A stretch of DNA of 64,000 nt from Miltoncostaea sp050249835 (GCA_050249835.1 JBFWPT010000004.1:62001-126000), one strand, 5' to 3'. Numbered from the stretch's first letter, positions 16,010 through 25,106 are shown. A program made the numbers and translations. Notes: generated from the sequence alone by a model not told the origin.

Positions 16010-17010
16010 CGGGCCACCTCCACGGGCTCGGGGGTCCGGTCGCCCTCGTCCTCGTCCTCGTCCTCGGCGATGGGCGCGCCGGTCAGGGTCAGGAACACGT
16101 CGTCGAGGGTCGGCTGCCGGAGCCCGATGTCCTCGACCTCGATGCCGGCGTCCGCGAGCGCGTCCGCCAGGCGCGACACGACCCGCGGGCCGCCCTCGGT
16201 GGGCGCCTGCACGAGCCGCGTGGGGACGTCGATGCCCGGCTCCGCGTCGGCGAGCCGCCCGACGTGGGCGACGACGTCGGCGATCCGCGCGGGGTCGGCC
16301 ACGGTCACGAACACCTGCGCGCCGCCCACCTGCCGCTTGAGCTCGAGCGCGTTGCCGCGCGCGATGACCGTCCCGTGGTCGATCACCACGATGTCGTCCG
16401 CCAGGCGGTCGGCCTCCTCCAGGTACTGCGTCGTCAGCATGATCGTGGTGCCCTGGCCCACGAGCGTCTCGAGCACGTCCCACAGCTCGTTGCGCGCGCG
16501 CGGGTCCAGGCCGGTCGTCGGCTCGTCCAGGAACAGCACCTCCGGGCGCGCCACGAGGGTCGCCGCAAGGTCCAGCCGGCGCCGCATCCCGCCCGAGTAC
16601 GTCTTCGCCTGCCGGTCGGCCGCGTCGGACAGGGAGAACTGGTCGAGCAGCTCGGCCGCCCGCGCCTTCGCCGTCCCCCGACCGATGTGGTGCAGCTCCC
16701 CGATCATCTGAAGGTTCTCCCGCCCGGTCAGCAGGCCGTCGACCGTCGCGTCCTGCGCGGCCAGCCCGATGAGCCGGCGCACGCCTGCCGGGTCGGCCAG
16801 CACGTCCACCCCTCCGACGACCGCCCGGCCGGCGTCCGGCTCCGACAGGGTGGTCATGATCCTCACGGCCGTGGTCTTGCCGGCCCCGTTCGGGCCGAGC
16901 AGCCCGCAGACCGTCCCGCGCGGCACCTCGAACCCCACGCCGTCCAGCGCGACCTTCTCGCCGTATCGCTTGACGAGGCCCTCGACCTCGATCGCGAACC
17001 CTCCGCTCAT
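16006..17010 (-). CDS. ABC transporter ATP-binding protein (DrrA-like)
   Basis: 334 residues. Walker A GPNGAGKTT (about 39-47), signature YSGGMRRRLDLAATL, Walker B EVLFLDEPTTGLDPRARNEL and H-loop LTTQYLEEADRLADD all match the DrrA subfamily of drug exporters. The C-terminal 90 residues form the usual DrrA accessory domain ending in an acidic EDEDEDEGD tail. ATG at 17010 preceded by purine-rich GAGGAGGAGG. Transcribed divergently from the TetR regulator, so probably drug-inducible. Confidence 0.93.
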   Translation of the reverse strand: MSGGFAIEVEGLVKRYGEKVALDGVGFEVPRGTVCGLLGPNGAGKTTAVRIMTTLSEPDAGRAVVGGVDVLADPAGVRRLIGLAAQDATVDGLLTGRENLQMIGELHHIGRGTAKARAAELLDQFSLSDAADRQAKTYSGGMRRRLDLAATLVARPEVLFLDEPTTGLDPRARNELWDVLETLVGQGTTIMLTTQYLEEADRLADDIVVIDHGTVIARGNALELKRQVGGAQVFVTVADPARIADVVAHVGRLADAEPGIDVPTRLVQAPTEGGPRVVSRLADALADAGIEVEDIGLRQPTLDDVFLTLTGAPIAEDEDEDEGDRTPEPVEVAR

Positions 17011-17093
17011 CCTCGTCCGCCTCCTCCTCGCGCTCCTCGCCGCATGCGCCCGGCACGGGGCGCAAGCGGCCAGACTCCCACAGGAGGCGGAAG

Positions 17094-17127
17094 ATTACAA
17101 CGGGTGTAATGATCGCCTGGATGTAAT
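17094..17127. promoter_or_regulatory. TetR-type operator ATTACA-N5-TGTAAT plus an extra half-site
   Basis: ATTACA at 17094-17099 and TGTAAT at 17105-17110 form a perfect inverted repeat, and another TGTAAT lies at 17122-17127. The AT-rich site stands out in GC-rich DNA between the divergent regulator and exporter operon. TAATCT on the minus strand (17092-17097) could be the exporter -10 box, directly covered by the operator. Confidence 0.75.
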
Positions 17128-17143
17128 AAAGTGGTGTCACACG

Positions 17144-17824
17144 ATGACCGACATTCCGGACGCCACACGCGAGGCCGGGCTGCGGGAGCGCAAGAAGGCC
17201 ATGACGCGCACCGCCATCTCGGATGTCGCGACGCGCCTCTTCATCCAGCGGGGCTACGACGCCGTCACCGTCGCCGAGGTCGCCGACGCCGCCGGCGTGT
17301 CGATCAAGACGGTCTTCAACTACTTCGGGTCCAAGGAGGAGCTCTTCCTGGACCGCGACGCGTCCATGCACGAGCTGGTCGCCTCGACGGTGGGGGACCG
17401 GGCCGCGGGCGTGCGCCCCACCGAGGCGCTCGGCGCGCTGCTGCGGGCGAACGGCATCATCGACAAGCCGGGCTGGGAGGCCATCGAGGACCCGGGCATC
17501 GTCCGCGACTTCCGCTCGTTCCTGATCGTCTGGGAGACCGCTCCCTCCCTGCGGGCGCGGGGGCTGATGGGCGTCGAGCGCCTCCACGGCCTGCTGGTGG
17601 AGCGCCTGGCGGCGGAGACCCCCGATCCGGCCGCCGGCCCCGCGGTGCAGGCCTTCGCCTCGGCCCTCGTCGCGGCCGTCCACCTGCGCCAGCGGGCCAT
17701 CACGACCGGGATCACCCGCGGCGACGACGGGGCGGACGTGCGGCGCGCGGCCGTCGCGATCGCCGACGAGGTGCTCGCCCGCGCGGCCGTGGCCTTCCCC
17801 GACCTGGACCGGCCCGCGGCCTGA
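17144..17824 (+). CDS. TetR-family transcriptional regulator
   Basis: 226 residues. The N-terminal HTH is clear: TRTAISDVATRLFIQRGYDA, then TVAEVADAAGVSIKTVFNYF and GSKEELF. The C-terminal ligand domain is helical. It lies divergent to the DrrAB-like exporter with a palindromic site between them, so it most likely represses the exporter and itself until a ligand binds. The ATG at 17144 lies downstream of the operator and has no clear ribosome site. Confidence 0.92.
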   Translation: MTDIPDATREAGLRERKKAMTRTAISDVATRLFIQRGYDAVTVAEVADAAGVSIKTVFNYFGSKEELFLDRDASMHELVASTVGDRAAGVRPTEALGALLRANGIIDKPGWEAIEDPGIVRDFRSFLIVWETAPSLRARGLMGVERLHGLLVERLAAETPDPAAGPAVQAFASALVAAVHLRQRAITTGITRGDDGADVRRAAVAIADEVLARAAVAFPDLDRPAA

Positions 17825-17915
17825 CGCCGCCCCGTCTCGGCCGCAGGGCCAGAGCCGCGCGGCCCCCGCGCGGTGAGACTGGCCCCCGCTGCGGACACGA
17901 CGGGGGAGGACGAGG

Positions 17916-18968
17916 GTGAGGATGCGGTTCCTGGGCCGGACGGGCCTGCAGGTCTCGGCCATCTCGTTCGGCTCGATGACCTTCGGCGGCGCCCGTGACG
18001 AGGCGTTCCGGGCCGTCGGGACGACGGAGGTCGCGGGCGCCCGCCGCCAGGTGGACATGTGCATCGACGCTGGGGTCAACCTCTTCGACACGGCGGACGT
18101 CTACTCGGGCGGGCTGTCGGAGGAGATCCTGGGGGCGGCGCTCGGGCCGCGGCGCGCGGAGGTCCTGCTCGCGACGAAGCTGCACGCGCCGATGGGCGGT
18201 CCCAACGACATCGGCGGGTCCCGGCACCACATCACGCGGGCGGTCGAGGCGAGCCTGCGCCGGCTCGGCACCGACTGGATCGACGTGCTCCAGCTCCACG
18301 GCATCGACGGGCGCACGGACCCGCTCGAGACGCTGCGCGCGCTGGACGACCTCGTGCGCGCCGGGACCGTGCGCTACATCGGCTGCTCCAACTACGCCGG
18401 GTGGCACCTCATGCGGGCGCTCGCCGTCTCGGAGCGCGAGGGGCTCGCCCGCTTCTGCGTGCTGCAGGCCTACTACTCGCTCGTCGCGCGGGAGCTCGAG
18501 CACGAGCTGGTGCCGCTCTGCCTGGACCAGGGCGTCGGGATCCTCGTGTGGAGCCCGCTCGCCGCCGGCTTCCTCACGGGAAAGGTCCGGCGAGGCGCGG
18601 ACGGGCCCGCGGGCGCCCGCACCTCCGTCGAGGGGCCGCCCGGGGGCCTCGCCGACGAGGACGCCGCCTTCGCCGTGGTGGACGAGCTGGTCGCGATCGC
18701 CTCGGAGCGCGGCGTGGGCCCGGCCCAGGTGGTGCTGAACTGGCTGCTCGCCAAGCCGGGTGTGACCTCCCTGATCGTCGGCGCCCGCACCCACGAGCAG
18801 CTCGCCGACAACCTCGCCGCCGCGGACTGGGAGCTGACCGCCGAGGAGGTCGGGCGCCTCGACGCCGTCTCGGCCCCGCGCCTGCCGTACCCCCAGTGGC
18901 ACCAGCTCCGCTACAACGCGGCGCGCCTCCCCGAGCCCTGGGTGACGGAGCGGCTGGCGCGCGGCTGA
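17916..18968 (+). CDS. aldo/keto reductase
   Basis: 350-residue NADPH-dependent (beta/alpha)8-barrel oxidoreductase. MRFLGRTGLQVSAISFGSM opens the barrel. The catalytic tetrad is visible as Asp and Tyr in NLFDTADVYS, Lys in LLATKLH, and His in VLQLHGID; GCSNYAGWHL and the C-terminal SLIVGARTHEQLADNL fit the Kv-beta/YhdN-like group. GTG at 17916 follows GGGGGAGGACGAGG; an in-frame ATG two codons later is equally possible. Substrate unknown; monocistronic. Confidence 0.93.
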   Translation: MRMRFLGRTGLQVSAISFGSMTFGGARDEAFRAVGTTEVAGARRQVDMCIDAGVNLFDTADVYSGGLSEEILGAALGPRRAEVLLATKLHAPMGGPNDIGGSRHHITRAVEASLRRLGTDWIDVLQLHGIDGRTDPLETLRALDDLVRAGTVRYIGCSNYAGWHLMRALAVSEREGLARFCVLQAYYSLVARELEHELVPLCLDQGVGILVWSPLAAGFLTGKVRRGADGPAGARTSVEGPPGGLADEDAAFAVVDELVAIASERGVGPAQVVLNWLLAKPGVTSLIVGARTHEQLADNLAAADWELTAEEVGRLDAVSAPRLPYPQWHQLRYNAARLPEPWVTERLARG

Positions 18969-18984
18969 GCGCCGCCCGCCCGGG

Positions 18985-19593
18985 TCAGCCCCCGTTGGCC
19001 TCCACGAACGCCGTCAGCGCGTCCCTGCCGTCCCCGGGCATCGGGTGCCCGTGGGCCAGGAGCAGGGAGTCGAAGTCGTGGTCGAGCAGCGCGCGGTAGG
19101 CGGCGACCAGCCGCGCCTTGGTGACCGCGGGCTCGTACATGAGCATGTCCGGCACGAAGGAGAGGTCGCCGTCGGGCGGCTGGCGGATGAGGCCGTCGGC
19201 CAGGGCGACGGCCCGGTGGCCGCGAGCGAGGAGCGCCGTCTCGTCCGGGCAGATGCCCCCGATGCCGACCGCCAGCACGTGCCCCGGCAGCTCGTCGCCG
19301 GCGCCGAAGGGCGTGACCGGCTCGCCGTGTGTGAACTCCTGCACGCCCAGCCGGTTGACGTGGACCGGCGTGCCGAACCGCTCCGCGAAGAGCCCCGAGT
19401 CCCGATAGTGGTGCCGGTTGCTCAGAAGGATCGCGGCCGGCGGGCCGTTCCCGGCGAACCAGTCGAGGCCCTCCGGGGGCACCATCGGGTCGATCAGGAT
19501 CCGCTCCGGCTCCAGCCAATACGACGAGATCTCGATCCCGTGGCGGGGGTGGATGGTCGTCCAGTGGAGGACGCCGGGAAGGATGCGGCGCAC
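18985..19593 (-). CDS. metallo-beta-lactamase-fold-like protein with degenerate metal site
   Basis: 202 residues. ILIDPMVPPEGLDWF, AAILLSNRHHYRDSGLF and LLLAHGHPMPGDG follow the order of MBL-fold strands, but HxHxDH is reduced to NRHHYRDS, so metal binding is uncertain. Probably a hydrolase-like or binding protein of unknown role. GTG at 19593; a GAGACT box 6 bp upstream is a weak match to the leaderless -10. Confidence 0.6.
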   Translation of the reverse strand: MRRILPGVLHWTTIHPRHGIEISSYWLEPERILIDPMVPPEGLDWFAGNGPPAAILLSNRHHYRDSGLFAERFGTPVHVNRLGVQEFTHGEPVTPFGAGDELPGHVLAVGIGGICPDETALLARGHRAVALADGLIRQPPDGDLSFVPDMLMYEPAVTKARLVAAYRALLDHDFDSLLLAHGHPMPGDGRDALTAFVEANGG

Positions 19594-19679
19594 CCGCGCA
19601 GTCTCGCACGGGGCGGCGCGTGGCGACGCCGGGCGTCCCCGGGGTTCACGTCGACCGGGGCGGGGGCGATGATGGGGTC

Positions 19680-19919
19680 GTGAGGAAGCCGCTCGAGCCG
19701 ATCGAGATCGCCTGCCCCACGTGCGGGCTGATCGCCGAGCTGTACCGGCCCCGCGGCGCGCGGCGGCCGAAGCTGTGCGCCTGCCCGGCCCCCGAGCGCG
19801 TCGCGAAGGCCACCCGGCCGCGCGTCTGCATCAGCTGTCCGACCATCCTCAGCCGCTACAACACGGGCGTCGAGTGCTCCTCCTGCCGGCGCTCCCGCGT
19901 GGGGGCCGGCGCGCCCTAG
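19680..19919 (+). CDS. small zinc-ribbon protein (79 aa)
   Basis: It contains CPTC (residues 12-15), a CAC pair near 33, CISC near 50 and CSSC near 68, so two four-Cys zinc ribbons are possible. Rich in Arg/Pro, it resembles recombination/phage-like or ribosome-associated ribbon proteins but matches no family that I know. GTG at 19680 chosen because the protein-like part starts there; GATGAT six bases before it is a weak leaderless -10. Confidence 0.5.
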   Translation: MRKPLEPIEIACPTCGLIAELYRPRGARRPKLCACPAPERVAKATRPRVCISCPTILSRYNTGVECSSCRRSRVGAGAP

Positions 19920-20086
19920 GAGTCTGGCGTGGAACAAAGGTCGTGCGATCCGCCGAGCGAAAACCGAGCGATCCGGATGGCTGCGGCCACCGCCGATGCC
20001 CGGAGGGCCTCGGTGGTGACGCGGGCGCCGGAGCGTGAAGGTTTGCAGCCGGCGGGCGTGCGACCGACTTCCACGACGGGCTCCTA

Positions 20087-21292
20087 GTGGAGAAGGAGCG
20101 CCGGCTCGCGGGGGGCGGCCTCGCGCTCATCGGCGTCCTGCTCGTCGCGGCCAACCTGCGGCCGTCGATCACGTCGGTCGGCCCGGTCATCGGGGACATC
20201 GAGGCGACCACCGGCATCTCGACGGCCGAGGCCTCGCTGCTCGTGTCGCTGCCGGTGGTGTGCTTCGCGATCACGTCGCCCATCGCGCCCCGCCTCGCGG
20301 GCCGGTTCCGCATGCGCACGCTGCTCGCCGTGTCGTTGCTCGCCCTCGCGGCGGGCATCGTCCTGCGCTCGGTACCGGTGGACGCGTTCCTGTGGGTGGG
20401 CTCGGTGCTCATCGGGGCGCCGATCGGGCTGATGAACGTCCTGCTGCCCGCCTTGGTGAAGCGCGACTTCCCCGACCGCATCGGGCGGGTCACCGGGCTC
20501 TACGCGGGGGTCATGACCGGCGTGGCCGCCCTGGCGTCCGGCATCGCCGTGCCCATCGCCGGGGAGGAGCAGGAGGGGTGGCGGCTGGCGATCGGCGTCT
20601 GGGCGGGCCTCGCCCTGATCGGGGCGGCGTTCCTGCTGTTCCTCGTCCGCAGCCATCCGAACGTCCACGTCCACGAGCACCGGGAGCACCTGCCGACGGG
20701 CGGCTTCTTCTGGCGCTCGCCCCTCGCCTGGCAGGCCACGGGCTTCATGTCGGCGTCCTGCGCCGGCTTCTACGCGTTCATCGCGTGGTGGCCGTCGATC
20801 ACCCAGGAGGACGGGTTCTCGGACTCCGCCGCCGGCCTCCAGCTGTTCGCCCTCCAGGGGGTGGCGGTCGTGTCGAGCCTTGCCGGGGCCTCCCTCATCC
20901 AGCGGGGCGTCTCCCAGCCGGCGATCGGGGTGGGCGTGGGGCTGCTCAACGTCGTCGCCCTTGCCGGGATGCTCCTGCTCCCCGACCTGGCCTTCGCCTG
21001 GGCGGTGCTGGCGGGCGTCGCGGCCGGGGCGATGATGGTGTTCGCGCTGTCGCTGTTCGGCCTCCGCACGCGTGACGGGGACGACGCCGCGTCGTTGTCC
21101 GGGATGGGGCAGACCGTCGGATACGCGATCGGCGCCGTGTTCCCGTTCCTGCTCGGCGCGCTCGAGGACGTCACCGGATCGTGGACCGTCCCGCTCCTGG
21201 TCCTGCTCGGCGTGGCGGTGGTGCAGGCGGGGTTCGGCCGCCTGGCCGGCCGCGACCGGTACGTCACCCGCGGCGGGGACGTCGCGGGCTGA
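20087..21292 (+). CDS. MFS transporter, CynX/NimT (cyanate/nitroimidazole) type
   Basis: 401 residues with twelve hydrophobic segments. The first block GLALIGVLLVAANLRPSITS and the following GPVIGDIEATTG are diagnostic for the CynX/NimT branch of the major facilitator superfamily; LASGIAVPIAGE and the second-half FMSASCAGFYAFIAWWPS agree. Substrate not predictable. GTG at 20087 without an obvious ribosome site. The 167 bp before it hold two GCGATCCG and two CCGAGCGA direct repeats, possibly a regulatory site. Confidence 0.9.
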   Translation: MEKERRLAGGGLALIGVLLVAANLRPSITSVGPVIGDIEATTGISTAEASLLVSLPVVCFAITSPIAPRLAGRFRMRTLLAVSLLALAAGIVLRSVPVDAFLWVGSVLIGAPIGLMNVLLPALVKRDFPDRIGRVTGLYAGVMTGVAALASGIAVPIAGEEQEGWRLAIGVWAGLALIGAAFLLFLVRSHPNVHVHEHREHLPTGGFFWRSPLAWQATGFMSASCAGFYAFIAWWPSITQEDGFSDSAAGLQLFALQGVAVVSSLAGASLIQRGVSQPAIGVGVGLLNVVALAGMLLLPDLAFAWAVLAGVAAGAMMVFALSLFGLRTRDGDDAASLSGMGQTVGYAIGAVFPFLLGALEDVTGSWTVPLLVLLGVAVVQAGFGRLAGRDRYVTRGGDVAG

Positions 21293-21295
21293 CCG

Positions 21296-22762
21296 TCAGC
21301 CGGCCGCGACGGCGGCCACGCGGGCGCCCAGGGCCTGCGCGCGCGACAGTGACACGCCCCGCTCGTCGTAGGTGAGCATCACCGCGATCACGGGCCCGCG
21401 GTCCGTGTAGGCGATGCCCGCGGCGTGCCGGGCGGCCCGGATCCAGCCGTTCTTCTGGGCGATCGGGACCCCGCCCGGGAGGCCGCGCGCGATGAGGCTC
21501 GCGTTGTCGTCGCGCTGCTGGGACGCGAGCAGCCACCCCAGCCCGAGGCGGGCCTGGTGGGCGGTCAGGCCGGTCTGCGCGCGGGCGCCCGGCGCGCCGA
21601 CGGCGCTGGCGTGGAGGGCGAACAGCATCCGGCCCAGGTCCTGGGCCGTGGTGACCCTCCGCGACACGAGGGGCGGCGCGGCCCCGGCGCCGGGCGCCGG
21701 CAGGGAGGGCTGCAGCTCGGTGCCGACGAGGTACTCGCCGGTGAAGGTCGAGGACCGCGCGCCCAGGCGCCTGAGGCCGTCGGCCGCCACCGCCGTCCCG
21801 CCCAGGCGCCGCAGCAGGCGGTTGGTGGCGAGGTTGCTCGACCAGGTCGTCATCGCGCGCATGTCGTAGGCCAGCGCGGAGCGCGCGGGGGCCGGGCCGG
21901 TGCGGGCGAGCGCCCCGACGAGCAGCCCGAGCTTGACCGTCGACGCGGCGGGGAAGCGGGCGCCCGCGGCGGCGCCGGCGGTGGCGCCGTCGGTGAGGTC
22001 CTGCACCCAGGCGGCCCGGTAGGCAGGGGCGCCGGCGAGCGCCCGGGTGAGGGCCGCGGCCCGGGCCGGGTCGGTGCGGGTGCCCGGCACGGCGGCCCGG
22101 GCCGAGGAGGGGAGCAGCCACGCGCCCGCGGCGCGCGCGGCCCCGGCGGGGGCGCCGCCGCGGGTGAACTCCACCCTCAGCGCGTGCCGACCCGGCGGCG
22201 CCTGCACCGTGAACCGCGCGCGGCCGCCGCGCACGGCGGTCGTCCTGGCGTCGCGGCCGTCCACCAGCAGGCGCGCGCCGTCCGCGCCGGCCGGGACCCG
22301 CGCCACGACGACGCCCAGGAAGGCCTCGCCGTCGGCCGGGCTCATGGAGGGCGCGGCCATCGGGCCGCCGCCGCCCCCGCCCCGGCAGGCGGCGGACGCG
22401 GCCCGCACGCGGGCGCGGGCGGCCTCGGCCCGGCGGCGGCCCGTGGACACGTCGCCGGCGCTCGGCCGGTCGATCCCCTCGGCCTGCAGCACCCGGCCCG
22501 CCGCGTACGCGCCGAGGGCCGACCGCAGCCGGGCGCAGCGGGCGCTCACCGGCCCGGCGGCCCGCAGCGCCTCCTGGAGGTCGCGGGCCGCGTCGTAGGA
22601 GGCCTGGGTGCCCTCGGAGCCCCCCACCCGGGCCGCGGCGGCCTCGGCCGCCGGGTAGGCCCCGCGCAGGGCGCGGGCCACGGCGGAGTCGGCGGCGAGG
22701 GCGCCCGCCGGGGCGACGGCCAGGAGGGCGGCCCCGGCCGCCGCGACCGCCGCCCTCCTCAC
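21296..22762 (-). CDS. secreted class A beta-lactamase-like serine hydrolase
   Basis: 488 residues. A signal peptide (AAVAAAGAALLAVAPAGALA) precedes a helical region (about 30-135), a short Ig-like segment and the catalytic domain. There STVK (S274-K277) is the nucleophile motif, WSSN matches the SDN position, and QKNGW stands where KTG is expected. Such proteins can be true penicillinases or wall-modifying hydrolases; the long N-terminal extension and KNG argue against a standard resistance enzyme. The GTG at 22762 overlaps the stop of the MscS gene (GTGA), so the two are coupled. Confidence 0.75.
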   Translation of the reverse strand: MRRAAVAAAGAALLAVAPAGALAADSAVARALRGAYPAAEAAAARVGGSEGTQASYDAARDLQEALRAAGPVSARCARLRSALGAYAAGRVLQAEGIDRPSAGDVSTGRRRAEAARARVRAASAACRGGGGGGPMAAPSMSPADGEAFLGVVVARVPAGADGARLLVDGRDARTTAVRGGRARFTVQAPPGRHALRVEFTRGGAPAGAARAAGAWLLPSSARAAVPGTRTDPARAAALTRALAGAPAYRAAWVQDLTDGATAGAAAGARFPAASTVKLGLLVGALARTGPAPARSALAYDMRAMTTWSSNLATNRLLRRLGGTAVAADGLRRLGARSSTFTGEYLVGTELQPSLPAPGAGAAPPLVSRRVTTAQDLGRMLFALHASAVGAPGARAQTGLTAHQARLGLGWLLASQQRDDNASLIARGLPGGVPIAQKNGWIRAARHAAGIAYTDRGPVIAVMLTYDERGVSLSRAQALGARVAAVAAG

Positions 22763-23814
22763 GTCGCCAGGGAGAGGGGGGAGCCCGCGCCGAGGTCGGC
22801 GCGCACCCGCGGCAGGGCGTCGGGGTGGTTCTCGACGAGGAAGGCGATCAGGGCCTCGCGCACGTCGCAGCGCAGGTCCCAGGCGCGCGGGGCGTCCCGG
22901 GCGCTGACGAGGATCCGCACCTCGACCGTCTGCGGGTGGCTCTCCACCACCTGCAGGCCGGCCTCGCGCCCGTCCCAGAGCGGCGACTCCCGGACGATCC
23001 TCAGCATCTCCTCCCGCATCGCGTCGATCGGGGCGGCGTGGTCGACGTGCAGGTGGACCGCGCCCGTTATCTGCGAGCGGGAACGGGTCCAGTTCTCGAA
23101 GGGCGTGGTGGTGAAGTAGGAGATCGGGAGGATGAGGCGGCGCTCGTCCCAGAGGGCCACGACGACGTAGGTGAAGGTGATCTCGTCGATCCGACCGTAC
23201 TGGCCCTCCAGGACGACGACATCGTCCAGCCGGATCGGCTCGGTGATGGCGATCTGGATGCCCGCCAGCAGGTTGCCGAGCGCCTGCTGGGCGGCCAGGC
23301 CGAGGACGATGCCCGCGATGCCGGCGGACGCCAGGAGGCTGGCGCCGAGGGTGCGCACCGACGGGAAGGTCGTGAGCATCACCGCGACCGCGACGAGGCC
23401 GATCAGCACCGCCGCGATGCGGCGCAGGATCGTGGCCTGCGTGTGGACGCGCCGCGCCCGCAGGTTGTCCGCCGAGCCGACGTCGAAGCGCCCCGCCACG
23501 AGCTCGCAGCCCGCGCCCACCAGCCCGATGAGGAGCCACGCGACGGCGCCGATCACGACGAGCGCCAGCGCGTGCCGCGCCCCGCCGGGCCAGGGCACCA
23601 CGTCCTCCAGCGCGCCGCCCGCGATGAGGGCGGTGACGGCGGCGACGAGCACCAGGGAGGCGCGGCGGCAGTGGCGCACGAGCACCGCGCCGGCCCCTCC
23701 CGGGACGCGGGCGATGAGCGCCATCAGGGCGAGGTGGAGCGCGATGGCGACGGCCACCGCCCCCACCACGCTGCCGAGCGCGAGCAGGACGTTGTCACGG
23801 ACGGCGTCGCTCAG
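22759..23814 (-). CDS. MscS-family mechanosensitive channel
   Basis: 351 residues with four or five membrane helices and the MscS pore helix and beta domain (GLAAQQALGNLLAGIQIAI, then EPIRLDDVV and GRIDEITFTYVVV). It releases solutes on hypoosmotic shock. No ATG or GTG lies at the proper place. The best start is CTG at 23814, six bases after a strong GGAGGA (23821-23826); the sequence further upstream reads as Pro/Arg noise. The stop overlaps the beta-lactamase-like gene. Confidence 0.85.
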   Translation of the reverse strand: MSDAVRDNVLLALGSVVGAVAVAIALHLALMALIARVPGGAGAVLVRHCRRASLVLVAAVTALIAGGALEDVVPWPGGARHALALVVIGAVAWLLIGLVGAGCELVAGRFDVGSADNLRARRVHTQATILRRIAAVLIGLVAVAVMLTTFPSVRTLGASLLASAGIAGIVLGLAAQQALGNLLAGIQIAITEPIRLDDVVVLEGQYGRIDEITFTYVVVALWDERRLILPISYFTTTPFENWTRSRSQITGAVHLHVDHAAPIDAMREEMLRIVRESPLWDGREAGLQVVESHPQTVEVRILVSARDAPRAWDLRCDVREALIAFLVENHPDALPRVRADLGAGSPLSLAT

Positions 23815-23987
23815 GGTCGTTCCTCCTGTCCGGGTGCGGGGCGGGCGCGCGGGCGCCGGGGGAGCGCCGACAGGACTACCACAGGCCCCCCGGGCGGCCC
23901 GACCCGGCCGGGGCCGCTCCGACCGGCGCGCGTGGGGCGGTGCCGGAACGGGAACCTGACGTGGCACGCGACGGTGAGGGGGCGACG

Positions 23988-24173
23988 ATGGGCGACGACC
24001 AGACGGCCGGCGAGGGCCCGGCCGAGGACGAGGCGGAGCGCGAGCGGCGCCTGCGGCGCGAGCGCGAGGAGGCCGCCCGGGAGGACCACGACTCGGCGGC
24101 GGGGCCGGGGTACACGGCACGCCCCTCGGGTGAGGCCCCGGAGGGCCCGGAACCCGGTTCGCGCAAGGGATAA
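23988..24173 (+). CDS. small acidic/charged protein (61 aa)
   Basis: ATG at 23988 after GAGGGGGCG. Composition is Glu/Arg-rich with a probable helix (EDEAERERRLRREREEAA) and a Gly/Pro tail. No family recognised. It lies 48 bp before the Bax-inhibitor-1-like gene; a TACCCT box between them suggests separate transcription. Confidence 0.45.
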   Translation: MGDDQTAGEGPAEDEAERERRLRREREEAAREDHDSAAGPGYTARPSGEAPEGPEPGSRKG

Positions 24174-24221
24174 CGACGAAGTACCCTGTCCGTCACCAGC
24201 CCCCTTCCAGGAGAGGACGAC

Positions 24222-24917
24222 GTGGCGGAGTCACCCGAGCAGTACGGGTACCAGCAGGAGACGTGGGACCGGGCGACGGGCGTCGCGGCGCGCGAGGACT
24301 CGCGCGCGATCTTCGGCAAGGTCATGTTCCTCGTGGCGGTCACCGCGGGCTTCGCGGCCCTCGGCGCGTGGGTCGGGAAGGACCTCAGCTGGGGCTGGGG
24401 CATCGGCGCGTGGGTGGCCGCCCTCGGCCTGACCTTCGTGATGGGCTTCTCGCGCCGCAAGGACGAGGCCACGCCGCTGCAGATGGGGCTGCTGTTCGGC
24501 ATCGGCGCCCTGCTCGGCGTCGCGATCGGCCCGACGCTGCAGGAGTACGCGAGCCTGGAGAACGGCTCCACGCTGATCGCGCAGGCCGCCGGCCTCACCG
24601 CCCTCTTCATGGCCGTTCTGGGCGCGATCGGCTACAGTACCAAGCGGGACCTGAGCGCGCTCGGCCGCATCTCGTTCTTCGGCCTCATCGCGCTCCTGCT
24701 CTTCGGGATCGTCGCGATCTTCGTGAACATCCCGAACGAGAACCTGATCTGGTGCATCGGCGGCCTGGTCGTCTTCGCGGGGCTCACGCTCTTCGACTTC
24801 TGGCGCCTGCGCCGGGCCGGCAACGGCGACGTCGCGCTGATCGCCCTGTCGATATTCCTCGACGCTTTCAACATCTTCCTGTTCATGCTCCAGCTGCTCG
24901 GGGGCAACCGGAGCTGA
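24222..24917 (+). CDS. Bax inhibitor-1/YccA-family membrane protein
   Basis: 231 residues with seven hydrophobic helices. IFGKVMFLVAVTAGFAALGA begins the first, and the last carries SIFLDAFNIFLFMLQLLGG, the signature C-terminus of the BI-1/YbhL family (L-D-x-x-N-x-F). These are pH-sensitive calcium-leak-type channels of poorly known role in bacteria. GTG at 24222 follows GGAGAGG. A hairpin terminator lies 18 bp downstream. Confidence 0.9.
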   Translation: MAESPEQYGYQQETWDRATGVAAREDSRAIFGKVMFLVAVTAGFAALGAWVGKDLSWGWGIGAWVAALGLTFVMGFSRRKDEATPLQMGLLFGIGALLGVAIGPTLQEYASLENGSTLIAQAAGLTALFMAVLGAIGYSTKRDLSALGRISFFGLIALLLFGIVAIFVNIPNENLIWCIGGLVVFAGLTLFDFWRLRRAGNGDVALIALSIFLDAFNIFLFMLQLLGGNRS

Positions 24918-24934
24918 CGCCGTCCGTGCGCGAT

Positions 24935-24960
24935 GCCCGCCCCGTTTCGCCGGGGCGGGC
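24935..24960 (+). terminator. hairpin after the BI-1-like gene
   Basis: A 10-bp perfect stem (24935-24944 with 24951-24960) around the loop TTTCGC, 18 bp after the stop; no T-run. Confidence 0.65.
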
Positions 24961-24978
24961 CTCCGCGCGCGGGTATCC

Positions 24979-25012
24979 GCCGGTTGGGGCGCAGCCGGTG
25001 GTCCAAGTGAGT
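24979..25012 (-). repeat. degenerate copy of the CACTTGG intergenic repeat
   Basis: Read on the minus strand: CTCACTTGGACC, nine bases, then GCCCCAACCG. It matches the 45640-46129 copies (CACTTGGACC-N9-GTTCCAACCG) at the same spacing. Confidence 0.4.
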
Positions 25013-25031
25013 CTCTCGGCGAAAAGCCCTG

Positions 25032-25067
25032 CACCGGGGCCGGTTCCCGCGTGGGCCGGCCCCGGTG
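25032..25067. terminator. strong hairpin between convergent genes
   Basis: A 12-bp perfect stem (25032-25043 with 25056-25067) and a 12-nt loop, placed 39 bp after the stop of the minus-strand Rpf-like gene; it can serve both strands. Confidence 0.6.
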
Positions 25068-25106
25068 TCGTGGGAGGGGTCTGACGGGGGTCGGACCCCG
25101 GTCGGA

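Noticed and set aside
15167..18091. A 974-codon minus-strand frame
   Set aside because: Only the last 280 codons (from 16009) are the ABC permease; the rest is a shadow of the ATPase and antisense to the TetR gene.
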